From Methanobacteriota archaeon (GTDB taxonomy: Archaea > Halobacteriota > Methanosarcinia > Methanosarcinales > Methanosarcinaceae): a stretch of 64,000 nt of DNA. The notes beneath the pieces were generated by a model. It ran no database searches and had not been told where the DNA came from. It worked only from the letters and a program-made list of their open reading frames with translations. The position numbers and the translations under genes were made by a program. Below, piece after piece: positions 43,781-53,207 of this stretch. Location: contig JAEWQJ010000007.1 of assembly GCA_023399215.1 (NCBI GenBank), forward strand, positions 1 through 64,000, given 5' to 3'. The first letter of the stretch is position 1, and every line of letters starts with the position of its first letter.

Positions 43781-45565
43781 ATGGATAAAAGAGAAGCTAT
43801 TTATAAAAAAATCTTGTTTTCAATATCCTTATTTTTGCTTTTATTTTCTTCAGCAGCATCAGCAGCTGCAGTGGAAAGCGGTTCGCCCACGATCACTGAA
43901 ACTCAGATCACCACCACTACATCAGATCAATGGAGTCCTGATATCTATAGTGATAGGATAGTGTGGGTGGATAACAACTATGGAAACGATGCTATTTACA
44001 TGTATGATTTATCCACTAAAAAAGAAGCTCAGATAACCACAAATACATCAGGTAAATGGAATCCTGCAATCTATAGCGATAGGATTGTATGGACAGATGA
44101 TCGCGATGGCTGGAGTTATATCTACATGTACGATCTCGCTACTAAAAAAGAAATTCAAATCCCTACCACTAATGAAGTTGGTTCTGAAGAGGCGGTGAAC
44201 CCTGCAATCTATGGTGACAAAATTGTGTGGGCATATCGTTTTGAGGAATACTCACAGATCTATATGTACGACCTTTCCACTTCCAAGGAAATTCAAATCT
44301 CCGATGGTGGAAGAGCATACAATCCTTCTATTTATGGTAATAAAATAGTTTGGCTGGATGACCGAGATAGTGATTATAAATATGATATTTACATGTACGA
44401 TCTATCCACTAAGAAGGAAACTCAGATAACCACCAGCGGATCAGCAGACAACCCTGCTATTTACGGTAACAGGATAGTATACGCTGACGGTCGTAAAGGA
44501 AACTATGATATCTATATGTATGACTTTTCTACTAAAAAGGAAACTCAGATTACCAGCAGTCCAGATAACCAGGTGTCTCCTGATATTTATGGTAACAGGA
44601 TATTGTGGAAGGATGTTGGTGGAGAGGATGACGGTGGGGAATATCATGGTATCTACATGTGCGATCTTTCCACTAATCAGAAGTTTAAAATTACCAGCCA
44701 TGGAGATTGGAATGATCCTGCTATCTATGGTAACAGAGTAGTATATACCGATAATCGTAATGGAAACTACGATATCTACATGAGCACTATTTCAAGTGAA
44801 GAACCAGAACCAAACCTCCCGGTTGCTGCATTTTCTGCATCTCCTATCTCCGGAAAATCTCCATTAAACGTTAAATTTACGGACAAAAGTACAGGAACAC
44901 CAAAGAAATGGAAATGGGATTTTGGAGACAGAACAACTTCAACCAAGCAGAATCCAACGCATAAGTATTCAAAGGCAGGAGTTTATACTGTTAAACTTAC
45001 AGTAACAAATGCTGCAGGCAGCAACCCAGTAACAAAATCAAATTACATAACCGTGACAGCAAAACCAGTTGCTGCATTTTCTGCATCTCCAATATCAGGA
45101 AGAGTGCCATTAAACGTTAAATTCACTGACACAAGCACAGGCACACCAACGAAATGGAAATGGGATTTTGGAGACGGAACAACTTCAACCAAGCAGAATC
45201 CAACGCATAAGTATTCAAAAGCCGGAAAATACACAGTAACCCTCAAAGTAACCAATGCGGCAGGCATCAACACAGTAACAAAATCAAAGTATATAACCGT
45301 TGCAGGAACTTCGCAAGCGCCCGTTGCAGATTTCTGGGGTTCGCCACTATCAGGAAAAGCTCCACTAAAGGTAACATTTACGGAGATTAGCAAAGGATCG
45401 CCAACCTCATGGAAATGGGATTTCGGAGATGGGAAATATTCAACAGAAAAGAGTCCTAAACACACATATTCAGCAGCAGGAACTTATACTGTTAAACTTA
45501 CAGCAACGAATGCAGCAGGAAGTAGTACAAAAACAAAATGGAAATATATAAAAGCGGCAAAGTGA
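43781..45565 (+). CDS. Secreted TolB-like beta-propeller / triple-PKD surface protein 2
   Basis: A 594-aa protein. Signal peptide: ILFSISLFLLLFSSAASAAA. Propeller repeats: NPAIYSDRIVWTDDRDGWSYIYMYDLATKKEIQI and so on, to about residue 345. Three PKD domains start at VAAFSASPISGKSP, VAAFSASPISGRVP and VADFWGSPLSGKAP. The first PKD domain has WDFGDRTTS where the family has G-D-G, and the third is more diverged than the others. ATG 43781 has GGTGAG 4 nt upstream. It has no membrane anchor. Confidence 0.88.
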   Translation: MDKREAIYKKILFSISLFLLLFSSAASAAAVESGSPTITETQITTTTSDQWSPDIYSDRIVWVDNNYGNDAIYMYDLSTKKEAQITTNTSGKWNPAIYSDRIVWTDDRDGWSYIYMYDLATKKEIQIPTTNEVGSEEAVNPAIYGDKIVWAYRFEEYSQIYMYDLSTSKEIQISDGGRAYNPSIYGNKIVWLDDRDSDYKYDIYMYDLSTKKETQITTSGSADNPAIYGNRIVYADGRKGNYDIYMYDFSTKKETQITSSPDNQVSPDIYGNRILWKDVGGEDDGGEYHGIYMCDLSTNQKFKITSHGDWNDPAIYGNRVVYTDNRNGNYDIYMSTISSEEPEPNLPVAAFSASPISGKSPLNVKFTDKSTGTPKKWKWDFGDRTTSTKQNPTHKYSKAGVYTVKLTVTNAAGSNPVTKSNYITVTAKPVAAFSASPISGRVPLNVKFTDTSTGTPTKWKWDFGDGTTSTKQNPTHKYSKAGKYTVTLKVTNAAGINTVTKSKYITVAGTSQAPVADFWGSPLSGKAPLKVTFTEISKGSPTSWKWDFGDGKYSTEKSPKHTYSAAGTYTVKLTATNAAGSSTKTKWKYIKAAK

Positions 45566-45593
45566 CTGTAACTTTGAAAACGGTTGTAATTCT

Positions 45594-45614
45594 CCTGGGT
45601 TCTTCAGTCCCAGG
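45594..45614 (+). terminator. Hairpin after surface protein gene 2
   Basis: CCTGGG/CCCAGG stem with a TTCTTCAGT loop, 29 nt after the stop. The same hairpin and flanks follow gene 3. The remaining 45615-46060 is AT-rich, without a gene. Confidence 0.55.
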
Positions 45615-46060
45615 TAAAGATGAAAAATGCAGTAATACAAAAGTCATTTGTGGATGTTATAGTATCTAAAAATGAGTTATGGTTTAAAAGTAAATAAAAA
45701 TGTTCTAAGGTAGAGGGGAGTGGGGGTTTATTAATCGAATCTCGAGCAAAGGATATACTCAGGTTATTCTGAAATATCCTAGTGCTGTAATTCCAAAATC
45801 GATTTTTTATTTCCTGGAAAATTCATGATCTCAGGTTCTATTCAAAAGTCAAGTTTTATGAACCTATTTCGGAATCAATACACTAGAATGTCTTGCTAAT
45901 GGATATTCAATTTTACAAAAATTTAATTAAATAATATTTTCTTAAACTTTTGAGAATATCTATATTCTTATTTTATATTTCAATAACATATATTCAGTAT
46001 TTTTAAACATAGATTATTTTATAAAATCACTTTTTCTTTTAAAAAGTCTAAAAAAATTAA

Positions 46061-46071
46061 CTTTTATAAAT
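46061..46071 (+). promoter_or_regulatory. TATA-like box of surface protein gene 3
   Basis: CTTTTATAAAT, 90 nt before the ATG, matching the box before gene 2 in sequence and distance. Confidence 0.5.
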
Positions 46072-46160
46072 ATAGGATTTAAAAGAAAAAATTTAAGTAC
46101 AATATTTAAATTTTTACTAATTGAATTAAAATTTTCAAATATAACGTTAGAGGTGATAAT

Positions 46161-47939
46161 ATGAATAAACATGTGACCTTTTGTACTATAAGCTTAATTT
46201 CAATAGCCTTTGTTTTGTGTTTGTTTTTGTCTACGGCATCAGCAGATACAGCGGAAAGTGTTTTGCCTACCATCACTGAAACCCAAATAACCACCAGTGG
46301 ATCAGCTAGTGATCCAGATATATATAATAATATAATAGCATGGGTCGACTATCGCAATGGAAACAGCGATGTCTACATGTACAATATCTCTACCAAAGAG
46401 GAAATTAAGATTCCCACCAATGGATCTGCAAATTGTCCACGTATTTACGGTGATAAAATAGTGTGGGAAGACGATAGCCACATGCTCCCTTCTTGGGACT
46501 TATCCGATATACATATGTACGATCTCTCTACTAAAAAGGAAACTCAGATTCCCGCCCGTCTGGAGGAATTAGTGGCAGAGGGGCAACCCGATATTTATGG
46601 CGACAAGATTGTGTGGCAAGATCTTTACGATGAGGATTGGGGTGTTTCTATGTATGATCTTTCTACTAAAGAGGAAACTTTCATCACCCACGATGCATTG
46701 CATCCTGCGATCTACGGCAACAAAATAGTATATTACGTTTCTCACCCTCGTAAAGGAACTGATTCGGATATTTACATGTACGATCTCTCCACTAAGAAGG
46801 AAACTCAGATAACCAGCAGCGGATCAGCAGACTATCCTGCCATTTATGGCAACAGGATAGTATACTCTGATGACCGTAAAGGAAACTATGATATCTATAT
46901 GTACGACCTTTCCTCCAAAAAGGAAATTCAGATAACCAGCAGTCCAGATAACCAGGTGTCTCCTGCGATCTATGGTAACAGGATATTGTGGAAAGATGTT
47001 GGTGGGGAGGACGACGGTGGGGAATATCATGGTATCTACATGTGCGATCTTTCCACTAATCAGAAATTTAAAATTACCAGCCGTGGAAGTGAAAGTGATC
47101 CTGCGATCTATGGTAACAGAGTAGTCTATACCGATGATCATAATGGAAAATCCGATATTTACATGAGCACCATTTCAAGCAAAGAACCAGAATCAATACC
47201 ACCCGTTGCTGCATTTTCTGCGTCTCTAACTTATGGGAAAACACCATTAAACGTTAAATTTACTGACACAAGCACAGGAACACCAACGAAATGGAAATGG
47301 AACTTTGGAGACGGATCAAAGTCATTCCTTCAGAATCCAACTCACAAGTATTCAAAAGCAGGAGTTTATACTGTTAGTTTAACAGTGAATAATGCAGCAG
47401 GTAGTAACACAGTAACAAAATCAAATTATATAACCGTGACAGCAAAACCAGTTGCTGCATTTTCTGCATCTCCAACATCAGGAAAAAACCCGATGAAAGT
47501 GCAGTTTACTGACACAAGCACAGGAACACCAACCAAATGGAAATGGAGCTTTGGAGACGGACAAATTTCAACCAAACAGAATCCGATTCATAAGTATTCC
47601 AAAGCCGGAAAATACACAGTAACCCTTAAAGTAACCAATGCGGTAGGCATCAACACGGTGACAAAGTCAAATTATATAACCGTGACAGCAAAACCAGTTG
47701 CTGCATTTTCTGCATCTACTACTTCAGGAAGAGCATCATTAAACGTTAAATTCACTGACACAAGCACAGGCACACCAACCAAATGGAAATGGGATTTTGG
47801 AGACGGAACAACTTCAACCAAGCAGAATCCAACGCATAAGTATTCCAAAGCAGGAAAATACACAGTAACCCTCAAAGTAACCAATGCGGCAGGCATCAAC
47901 ACAGTAACAAAATCAAAGTATATAACCGTGACAAAGTGA
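46161..47939 (+). CDS. Secreted TolB-like beta-propeller / triple-PKD surface protein 3
   Basis: A 592-aa paralogue. Signal peptide: FCTISLISIAFVLCLFLSTASA. Propeller repeats run to about residue 345; the segment YMYDLSTKKETQITSSGSAD through YHGIYMCDLSTNQKFKITS is nearly identical to protein 2, suggesting recent conversion. Three PKD domains follow (PVAAFSASLTYGKTP, PVAAFSASPTSGKNP, PVAAFSASTTSGRAS), ending YITVTK. ATG 46161 with GAGGTGATAAT. No anchor. It probably displays PKD domains at the S-layer; the role is unknown. Confidence 0.88.
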   Translation: MNKHVTFCTISLISIAFVLCLFLSTASADTAESVLPTITETQITTSGSASDPDIYNNIIAWVDYRNGNSDVYMYNISTKEEIKIPTNGSANCPRIYGDKIVWEDDSHMLPSWDLSDIHMYDLSTKKETQIPARLEELVAEGQPDIYGDKIVWQDLYDEDWGVSMYDLSTKEETFITHDALHPAIYGNKIVYYVSHPRKGTDSDIYMYDLSTKKETQITSSGSADYPAIYGNRIVYSDDRKGNYDIYMYDLSSKKEIQITSSPDNQVSPAIYGNRILWKDVGGEDDGGEYHGIYMCDLSTNQKFKITSRGSESDPAIYGNRVVYTDDHNGKSDIYMSTISSKEPESIPPVAAFSASLTYGKTPLNVKFTDTSTGTPTKWKWNFGDGSKSFLQNPTHKYSKAGVYTVSLTVNNAAGSNTVTKSNYITVTAKPVAAFSASPTSGKNPMKVQFTDTSTGTPTKWKWSFGDGQISTKQNPIHKYSKAGKYTVTLKVTNAVGINTVTKSNYITVTAKPVAAFSASTTSGRASLNVKFTDTSTGTPTKWKWDFGDGTTSTKQNPTHKYSKAGKYTVTLKVTNAAGINTVTKSKYITVTK

Positions 47940-47967
47940 CTGCAACTTTGAAAACGGTTGTAATTCT

Positions 47968-47989
47968 CCTGGGGTTCTTCAGTCCCAGG
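47968..47989 (+). terminator. Hairpin after surface protein gene 3
   Basis: The CCTGGG...CCCAGG stem is repeated from gene 2, 29 nt after the stop, with the same flank AACGGTTGTAATTCT. Confidence 0.55.
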
Positions 47990-48055
47990 TAAAGATGCAA
48001 AATGCAGTATAATACAAAAGTCATTGAATGTCATAGTATCTAAAAAATGAAATAG

Positions 48056-48300
48056 CAAAACCAGTTGCTGCATTTTCTGCATCTACCACTTCAGGAAAAG
48101 CTCCATTAAACGTTAAATTTACTGACAAAAGTACAGGTTTACCAGAAAAGTGGAAATGGAGTTTTGGAGACGGGACAACTTCAAGAGAAAAAAGCCAGAG
48201 CATCAGTATTTACAGGAAGGAAAATATAAGATTACACTTACGGTGACCAATGTTGCAGGCAGCAGTACCGTAAACAAAAACAAATTACATAAAAGTGACA
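48056..48300 (+). pseudogene. Broken PKD-domain fragment
   Basis: AKPVAAFSASTTSGKAPLNV, KFTDKSTGLPEKWKWSFGDG and TTSREK run in one frame, then the homology (KPEHQYLQEGKYKITLTVTN, VAGSSTVNKNK) continues one frame over, from about 48190. It is a fourth, incomplete copy of the island's PKD module without leader or propeller. The downstream AAGTGACAACAAATACAAGA also follows surface gene 1. 48346-48882 holds no other recognisable gene. Confidence 0.85.
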
Positions 48301-48882
48301 ACAAATACAAGACCTGGCATATACTCTGAAAACAAATAAACCCTTAAATTGAAAAACGAGATAAAAGATCAAGGCTAAGGGTAGTTAGGATCAGCGATCA
48401 AATCTGACAAAAAAGGCGAAAGTAATTCTTTTGTCAGATTTGAGAATTCTATTTTTACAATTTGTCAATAGTTGATCTTAAAATTCAACTCTTTAACTTA
48501 TTTTAAGTTAATTTGAGATGTTCTCTATCATCTTCTTATTTTTTGAGTCAAGGTAGCCAATATTAAAAAAGTATAAGGTGTTTTATATAAGTGCTTTGCA
48601 TTCATTTTGATAACCATTGGAAATAGTTGTGAGTTTAAGCAAGAAATTTTTGACATTTTTCAGTTTTTCTAACGATAGTATAGTTAGTAGCATGTGAAAT
48701 ATTAAACTATTTAAAAAACAAGCATATTATATTGAAAAATAAGTAAAAAGGTTAAGCGTAAAAAAAGGATTAGGTTAGGCTCATAAAACTGATGCGTAAA
48801 AAAGCGAAAACTATCATAAGAGGAGTTCCATAGCCTGATACGGTTTGATAAATTTAAATATGTAAAAAGTATATATCAATAT

Positions 48883-49068
48883 ATGAAATTTTTTAACATG
48901 GCTTTTGGGATGACAAATCTGTTTCATAATAAATGTGAATACAGATCGAGGTGTGCTGGGTATAAAGATAATCATTACACATGTACAAAAACATTGGATA
49001 AAAACTACTGTGGAATTTATAACCATTTTTTACAAGAAACCTCTGAAATCTTAAATACAGAACTATAA
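48883..49068 (+). CDS. Small Cys-rich protein (61 aa), putative metal-binding
   Basis: Contains NKCEYRSRCAGYKDNHYTC followed by TKTLDKNYCGIYNHF. The spacing C-x5-C-x9-C-x8-C with a Y-C-G-x-Y end looks like a small metal-binding knuckle seen in short archaeal proteins. No known family can be named. ATG 48883, or ATG 48898 within it; no clear ribosome site, so the call is tentative. Confidence 0.5.
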   Translation: MKFFNMAFGMTNLFHNKCEYRSRCAGYKDNHYTCTKTLDKNYCGIYNHFLQETSEILNTEL

Positions 49069-49302
49069 TCAGATTATTCAGAGTTATTAGGTTACGCTGA
49101 CAAACTTCTATTTTTGGTTTGCTGTGAATTAAATCGTAAAATCTCAAATCTGAAAAACAGGAGCTTTATTCCCTTTTATCGTATTTGAAGGCCGTTATTT
49201 TAAATGCGGTCTAAGTAACTGATTATTCAAGGAATTATTAAATCCGAAAAACTTAAAAAAATCACTAAAAGTTGACGAAACATTATTTTACGAAAAAGAA
49301 TA

Positions 49303-49851
49303 ATGAAGCATCTTATGCTCACCCTTGGGATAGTAAATACCTACGATAAAATCAAAGTTCTAGATGCGCATTATCGGGCAATAGCAAGAGCTGCTCCGAT
49401 CTGCCATGCTTTTGGATTCCACCTCGCCCTTTACGATTTTCCTTTCAAGATGACCGCAGAAGAACTGGTAGCTTATGTGATGGAAAAAACCACAATAGGA
49501 GAATCGGGAAGTTATCTCAAAATCCTTTATGAAAAAAATCACCTGTCAGTATCCGATCTTCCAAAAAAAGGGTTCCCTTCCCAGTTTGGGGAAATCGTAA
49601 TCACTACCTCAAAACCTGATCCCAAAAGACAGGTTCCGCCCATAAAGATTGCCGAGGAAGCTCTTCGGAACCGTTCATTTCTGTTTCTTGTAGGGCTCGG
49701 GCACAAAGGGCTTCCAAAAGAGCTTTTTGAGAGAGGAAAATACCATCTTGACATTACCTGCAAAGGGCTTTCTCTTGAGACCTGCACTGCTATAGGGGCG
49801 ATTCCAGCCCACCTTTCAGGGCTCATGGAAAATATTGAAACTAAAAAATAA
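49303..49851 (+). CDS. DUF531 family archaeal protein
   Basis: A 182-aa cytosolic protein: MLTLGIVNTYDKIKVLDAHYRAIARAAPICHAFGFHLALYDFP at the N-terminus, then VITTSKPDPKRQVPP, FLFLVGLGHKGLPKELFERGKYHLDIT and LSLETCTAIGAIPAHLSGLM. The L-V-G-L-G-x-x-G-L-P and T-C-T-A-I-G-A-I-P segments recall the knotted SAM-binding part of SPOUT methyltransferases, which would suit an RNA-modification role (inference). DUF531 is archaea-specific. ATG 49303, no Shine-Dalgarno sequence. Confidence 0.82.
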   Translation: MKHLMLTLGIVNTYDKIKVLDAHYRAIARAAPICHAFGFHLALYDFPFKMTAEELVAYVMEKTTIGESGSYLKILYEKNHLSVSDLPKKGFPSQFGEIVITTSKPDPKRQVPPIKIAEEALRNRSFLFLVGLGHKGLPKELFERGKYHLDITCKGLSLETCTAIGAIPAHLSGLMENIETKK

Positions 49852-49968
49852 TCTAATTTCATAAATTATTAAAGTTATCAAAATTGTGAGTTTTTCCAAT
49901 CATTTGATCAAAAAATTTGGTTTATTTGAAAAAATTTAAAGCTGATCTAAAAGAAATTCCGGAACCAA
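49852..49968. other. Short AT-rich spacer upstream of the strong promoter
   Basis: No gene was seen. CGGAACC immediately before the TATA box at 49969 could be the BRE. Confidence 0.4.
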
Positions 49969-49979
49969 TATATATTACG
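49969..49979 (+). promoter_or_regulatory. Strong TATA box
   Basis: ATATATATTA preceded by GGAACCA is a good archaeal BRE/TATA arrangement. Transcription would begin near 50000, about 310 nt before the 52-aa ORF. Confidence 0.6.
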
Positions 49980-49999
49980 ATTGACAATTTATACTTGTT

Positions 50000-50310
50000 G
50001 TGGGTAAGAACAACGCTTGCTGCGCTGTTGTGGGGTTTTTTTAGCCCATAGGAAATAGAATTCGGACCTGCTCTCAGGTTTACCAGACCAATTGAAGGTT
50101 CTGGAGCCTTATTGCAGGAGTTTGTTCACAGGGATTTGGAGGATGACTTTGATTGAGCTTCCCTGGAGGGACTGGGAATTCTAACCTGCATTCAATTGCC
50201 GCTCTCGAAAAGGCTGGAAACTTTACCCCGGATTGCAGGGCTCTCGCATCCACAAGGACTACTATGACCCACATTTAAGCGCAGGCTTTGAAGAGACAGG
50301 AGGAAATATT
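50000..50310 (+). ncRNA. Long structured leader or stand-alone RNA upstream of a 52-aa gene
   Basis: The first part folds into a compact hairpin: TGTGGG (near 50000) pairs with CCCATA (near 50050), enclosing ACAACGC/GCGCTGTTGT. It is followed by a GC-richer, stop-filled stretch whose composition (TGGAGGATGAC, GCTTCCCTGGAGGGACTGG, GCTCTCGAAAAGGCTGG) is unlike the AT-rich spacers nearby. It ends at the AGGAGG ribosome site. No B12 box, SRP or RNase P core motif was found. It could be a regulatory leader or an independent sRNA. Confidence 0.45.
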
Positions 50311-50469
50311 ATGAGTGAATTAATGCACGAACACAGAAAAAGAAAAGAATATAGACGTAAGCACCAGGAAAATGGTTATCATGCCGTTGTAAAAGGCTGT
50401 ACCGACAACCTGGACTCAGATGAATTAGACCTTTACCGCTTTATGATAGGCGGGGTGCAGGGTAAATAA
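50311..50469 (+). CDS. Conserved-looking small basic protein (52 aa)
   Basis: MSELMHEHRKRKEYRRKHQE begins the protein and DLYRFMIGGVQGK ends it. It is highly charged and predicted alpha-helical; one Cys. ATG 50311 has an ideal ribosome site (AGGAGG, 7-nt spacing), which decides the start over the in-frame upstream codons. It ends 42 nt before the cysteine desulfurase-like gene, so the two may be co-transcribed. No family was recognised. Confidence 0.65.
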   Translation: MSELMHEHRKRKEYRRKHQENGYHAVVKGCTDNLDSDELDLYRFMIGGVQGK

Positions 50470-50511
50470 CCTGCAAAACCTTTTTTAATTTCTCGTTCCT
50501 AAAAAAGAAGC

Positions 50512-51693
50512 ATGTACGACGTATATGCGGTCCGTGAAGATTTTCCTGTTCTTAAAGAAGTCGTGTACCTTGACAGTACGGCAACTACTCAGACTCCTAT
50601 ACCTGCAGTTGAAGCTATGGTCGAGTACTTTTATAGGTATGCTGGCAATCATGGGAGAGGAGCCCATCGTCTGGCCAGGGAGGCTACAAACCGCTATGAA
50701 GATGCAAGAGAAACCATTGCACGTTTCCTGAACGCTGAGCCTTCAAAGACCGTTCTTACGAAAAATACCACTGAAGGAATCAATCTTATCGCAAACAGTT
50801 ACCCATGGGAAGCCGGAGACCATATCGTTACAACTGCGCTCGAACACCATTCTAATCTCTTACCCTGGCTGCGCCTGCAGAAAAAAGGGGTAAAAGTTAC
50901 GATTGTAAATCCGGACTGTAAAGGAAAAATCGATGTTTCTTCGATAGAAAAAGCCTTTACTGAAAAAACTAGACTGGTGGCCATAAATCAGACATCAAAT
51001 GTCTTTGGTTCCGTCCAGGATGTAAAAACCATTACTAAACTTGCCCATCGATACGGTATAAAAGTCCTAGTCGATGGGGCTCAATCTGCAGGACATATGC
51101 CGGTCAGCCTTAAAGATCTGAACTGTGATTTTTTTGCAACTGCCGGACATAAAGGCCTGCTTGGGCCGCAGGGTACTGGCGTCCTCTATATCAAAGAACC
51201 GGATGTTCTCGATAGCGTCTCAGTGGGAGGAGGTACGGTTTCGGATGTTGAGGGACATACTTACGTGCTTGAACCTTCTCCTGCCTGTTTTGAAGCCGGC
51301 ACTCCGAATATTCCTGGAGTTATAGGCTTAGGAAGAGCCGTCGAATATGTCGAAAAAATAGGGGTACCGGAAATTGAAGCACATGAAATAAAGTTGTCCA
51401 GAGAAACTGCAAAAAGGCTTTCCGAACTCGAGCATGTAGAGGTATACGGTCCTGAAGACAGGGCAGGAATAGTACCGTTTAATGTAAAAGGACTTCATGC
51501 CCATGATGTTGCACTGATACTTGACCAGACAAGGAAAATCTGTGTCAGGAGTGGGCATCACTGTGCAATTCCAACCATTCGCTTCCTGAATGTAGACAGC
51601 ACCGTAAGGGCTTCCTTTGCATTATATAATACCGAAGAAGAAGTGGATATACTGGTAAATGCGGTTGCAGGGCTTAAGGCACTCGTTTCTTAA
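50512..51693 (+). CDS. Cysteine desulfurase-like PLP enzyme (SufS/CsdA class V)
   Basis: A 393-aa aminotransferase class V protein: REDFPVLKEVVYLDSTATTQTP, NHGRGAHRLAREATNRYE, TKNTTEGINLIANS, TTALEHHSNLLPW, VDGAQSAGHMPV, the PLP Lys in FATAGHKGLLGPQGTG, and the catalytic-loop Cys in CVRSGHHCAIP. This matches group II desulfurases, which deliver sulfur for Fe-S clusters. Methanogens often lack canonical IscS and use other sulfur sources, so the true donor or acceptor is open. ATG 50512 near the window's AAAAGAAGC; weak ribosome site. Confidence 0.88.
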   Translation: MYDVYAVREDFPVLKEVVYLDSTATTQTPIPAVEAMVEYFYRYAGNHGRGAHRLAREATNRYEDARETIARFLNAEPSKTVLTKNTTEGINLIANSYPWEAGDHIVTTALEHHSNLLPWLRLQKKGVKVTIVNPDCKGKIDVSSIEKAFTEKTRLVAINQTSNVFGSVQDVKTITKLAHRYGIKVLVDGAQSAGHMPVSLKDLNCDFFATAGHKGLLGPQGTGVLYIKEPDVLDSVSVGGGTVSDVEGHTYVLEPSPACFEAGTPNIPGVIGLGRAVEYVEKIGVPEIEAHEIKLSRETAKRLSELEHVEVYGPEDRAGIVPFNVKGLHAHDVALILDQTRKICVRSGHHCAIPTIRFLNVDSTVRASFALYNTEEEVDILVNAVAGLKALVS

Positions 51694-51712
51694 ATTCCCG
51701 CGTTCCGTTATC

Positions 51713-51800
51713 CGAGTCCCGCCACCCAAGTCACGCCACCCGAGTCACGTCTCGGGAGGACGGAGCCCTTTTCGCTCGTTACACTTCGCTCAAGAGGGCT
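51713..51800. repeat. GC-rich repeat and hairpin cluster
   Basis: CCGAGTCCCGCCACCCAAGT...CACGCCACCCGAGTCACG contains a roughly 16-bp direct repeat. CCCGAG-TCACGT-CTCGGG (51739-51756) is a perfect hairpin. AGCCCTTTT...AAGAGGGCT (51764-51800) is a second one, with CGCTCGTTACACTTCGCTC as loop. The composition is far more GC-rich than the surroundings. It may terminate the desulfurase transcript or be a mobile repeat. 51801-52158 shows no gene. Confidence 0.65.
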
Positions 51801-52158
51801 GAATTGCAGTGATATGGTTTAAATCAATACACAATTTTCAAAATGGCTACTCTTCACGAAAACTTCTCGGACAGTCTCAAAAGCCATTCAACAAGGAAAT
51901 CGTTCAAGTTCAGCTTTCCTGTGATCAATAATTGAAATTGATGAATCTAATAACCGTTGCTTGAATTTGTATACCAGTAAATTTGGTTTTGGAATAATAA
52001 TCGGATTGTAGGCACTTGTGGTGCAAAATCAAGCACAAAAGACGTTGATGTAAAATATATGTTTTAGATCCTTGAAGGGTAAAAGCATATCGATTTACCG
52101 ATTCAACCGCGTAAGTCCTAAATAATATCAAAACTCATTGAGGAAAGTGGTTAAAACT

Positions 52159-52968
52159 ATGTCAGAAGTTAATTTTAATTCCAAGGCTTTTACATATGCA
52201 GATAATGCATTGGTTCAAAAATCAGCCTCTGAAGTTCTCTTGAATTTAGTATCAATTCAACCTGAAGAAAATGTACTTGATATAGGCTGTGGACCAGGTC
52301 ATATCACGAAAAAAATTGCACAAATTACAAAAGGAACTGTACTGGGCATCGATGTCTCTCAAGGTATGATAGAACAGGCAGTAAGCTCCAACAAAGATCT
52401 TCCCAACTTAAAATATTCTGTCATGGATGCTGAAAATCTTGAGCTAAATACAAAATTTGATGTTATTGTGTGTAACTCGTGTTTTCAGTGGTTTCAAAAA
52501 CCAGAACAAGTATTAATGCGTTGTTTTAATGTGCTTAAGGAAGGAGGTAGAATAGGGATACAGGCTCCAGCTACTCAATCTTATTGCCCTAACTTTATTT
52601 CAGCAATAGAAAAAATCCGTATGCATCCATATACACGAGATGTATTTAATCACTTTAAAAGCCCGTGGTTTTTCTTTGACAGCAAGGACGAGTATGAGCA
52701 GCTTTTTAGAAATCATGGATTTGATATAATTTATAGCGAACTTCGTGAAGAGTCAACTCTCTTTTCTGTTGAACAAGCGTATAAAATATATCAATCAGGA
52801 GCCGAAAACGGTTACTTGAACCAATCTTTTTACACAATAACTTTGACAGATAATTATATTAGTACTTTTCGTGAATTAGTTAAAGAAGCTCTTCAAGAAC
52901 AGGCAGATAATTCAGGAATGATTAACTTAAAGTTTGAAAGAATCTATTTAGTTGCTAAAAAACAATGA
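52159..52968 (+). CDS. Class I SAM-dependent methyltransferase (BioC/UbiE-like)
   Basis: A 269-aa protein. NVLDIGCGPGHITKKIAQI (motif I), VLGIDVSQGMIEQAVSSN (motif II) and VIVCNSCFQWFQKPEQVLMRCFNVLKEGGRIGIQAPA define the fold, and the F-Q-W-F segment is typical of BioC/Tam-like enzymes. The substrate is unknown. ATG 52159 is chosen, preceded by GAGGAAAGTGG; TTG 52138 is an in-frame alternative. Codon use is more AT-rich than in the neighbouring housekeeping genes, and flanking transposon debris suggests possible acquisition. Confidence 0.85.
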   Translation: MSEVNFNSKAFTYADNALVQKSASEVLLNLVSIQPEENVLDIGCGPGHITKKIAQITKGTVLGIDVSQGMIEQAVSSNKDLPNLKYSVMDAENLELNTKFDVIVCNSCFQWFQKPEQVLMRCFNVLKEGGRIGIQAPATQSYCPNFISAIEKIRMHPYTRDVFNHFKSPWFFFDSKDEYEQLFRNHGFDIIYSELREESTLFSVEQAYKIYQSGAENGYLNQSFYTITLTDNYISTFRELVKEALQEQADNSGMINLKFERIYLVAKKQ

Positions 52969-53015
52969 ATTTCTAGCCTTCTAATTATTGCATGACTACG
53001 TAACTTGTTGTGCCT

Positions 53016-53105
53016 CTAAGTGTCGAGTCAAACGTGAAATATCGTATAAAACCAATTATAATTACTCGGAATTAGTGAATCCTTGATGGTTGACTCGACA
53101 CTAAG
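53016..53105. mobile_element. 90-nt MITE-like inverted-repeat element
   Basis: CTAAGTGTCGAGTCAA at 53016-53031 and TTGACTCGACACTAAG at 53090-53105 are inverted repeats with one mismatch, flanking a 58-nt AT-rich centre. Size and layout fit a miniature transposable element or the joined ends of a deleted IS. No clear target duplication was found. Confidence 0.6.
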
Positions 53106-53207
53106 TTATTGGACCGAAATTCTGAACATCAATAATTTCCTTTAAACTCCGCACATGATCAGTTATTTTTTCGGCCACTTATGGGTTTTTTGGAACCTTT
53201 TTCTATA

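Noticed and set aside
50000..50310. Known RNA (cobalamin riboswitch, SRP RNA or RNase P RNA)
   Set aside because: The diagnostic cores of these RNAs were searched by eye and not found; it was left as an unassigned structured leader.
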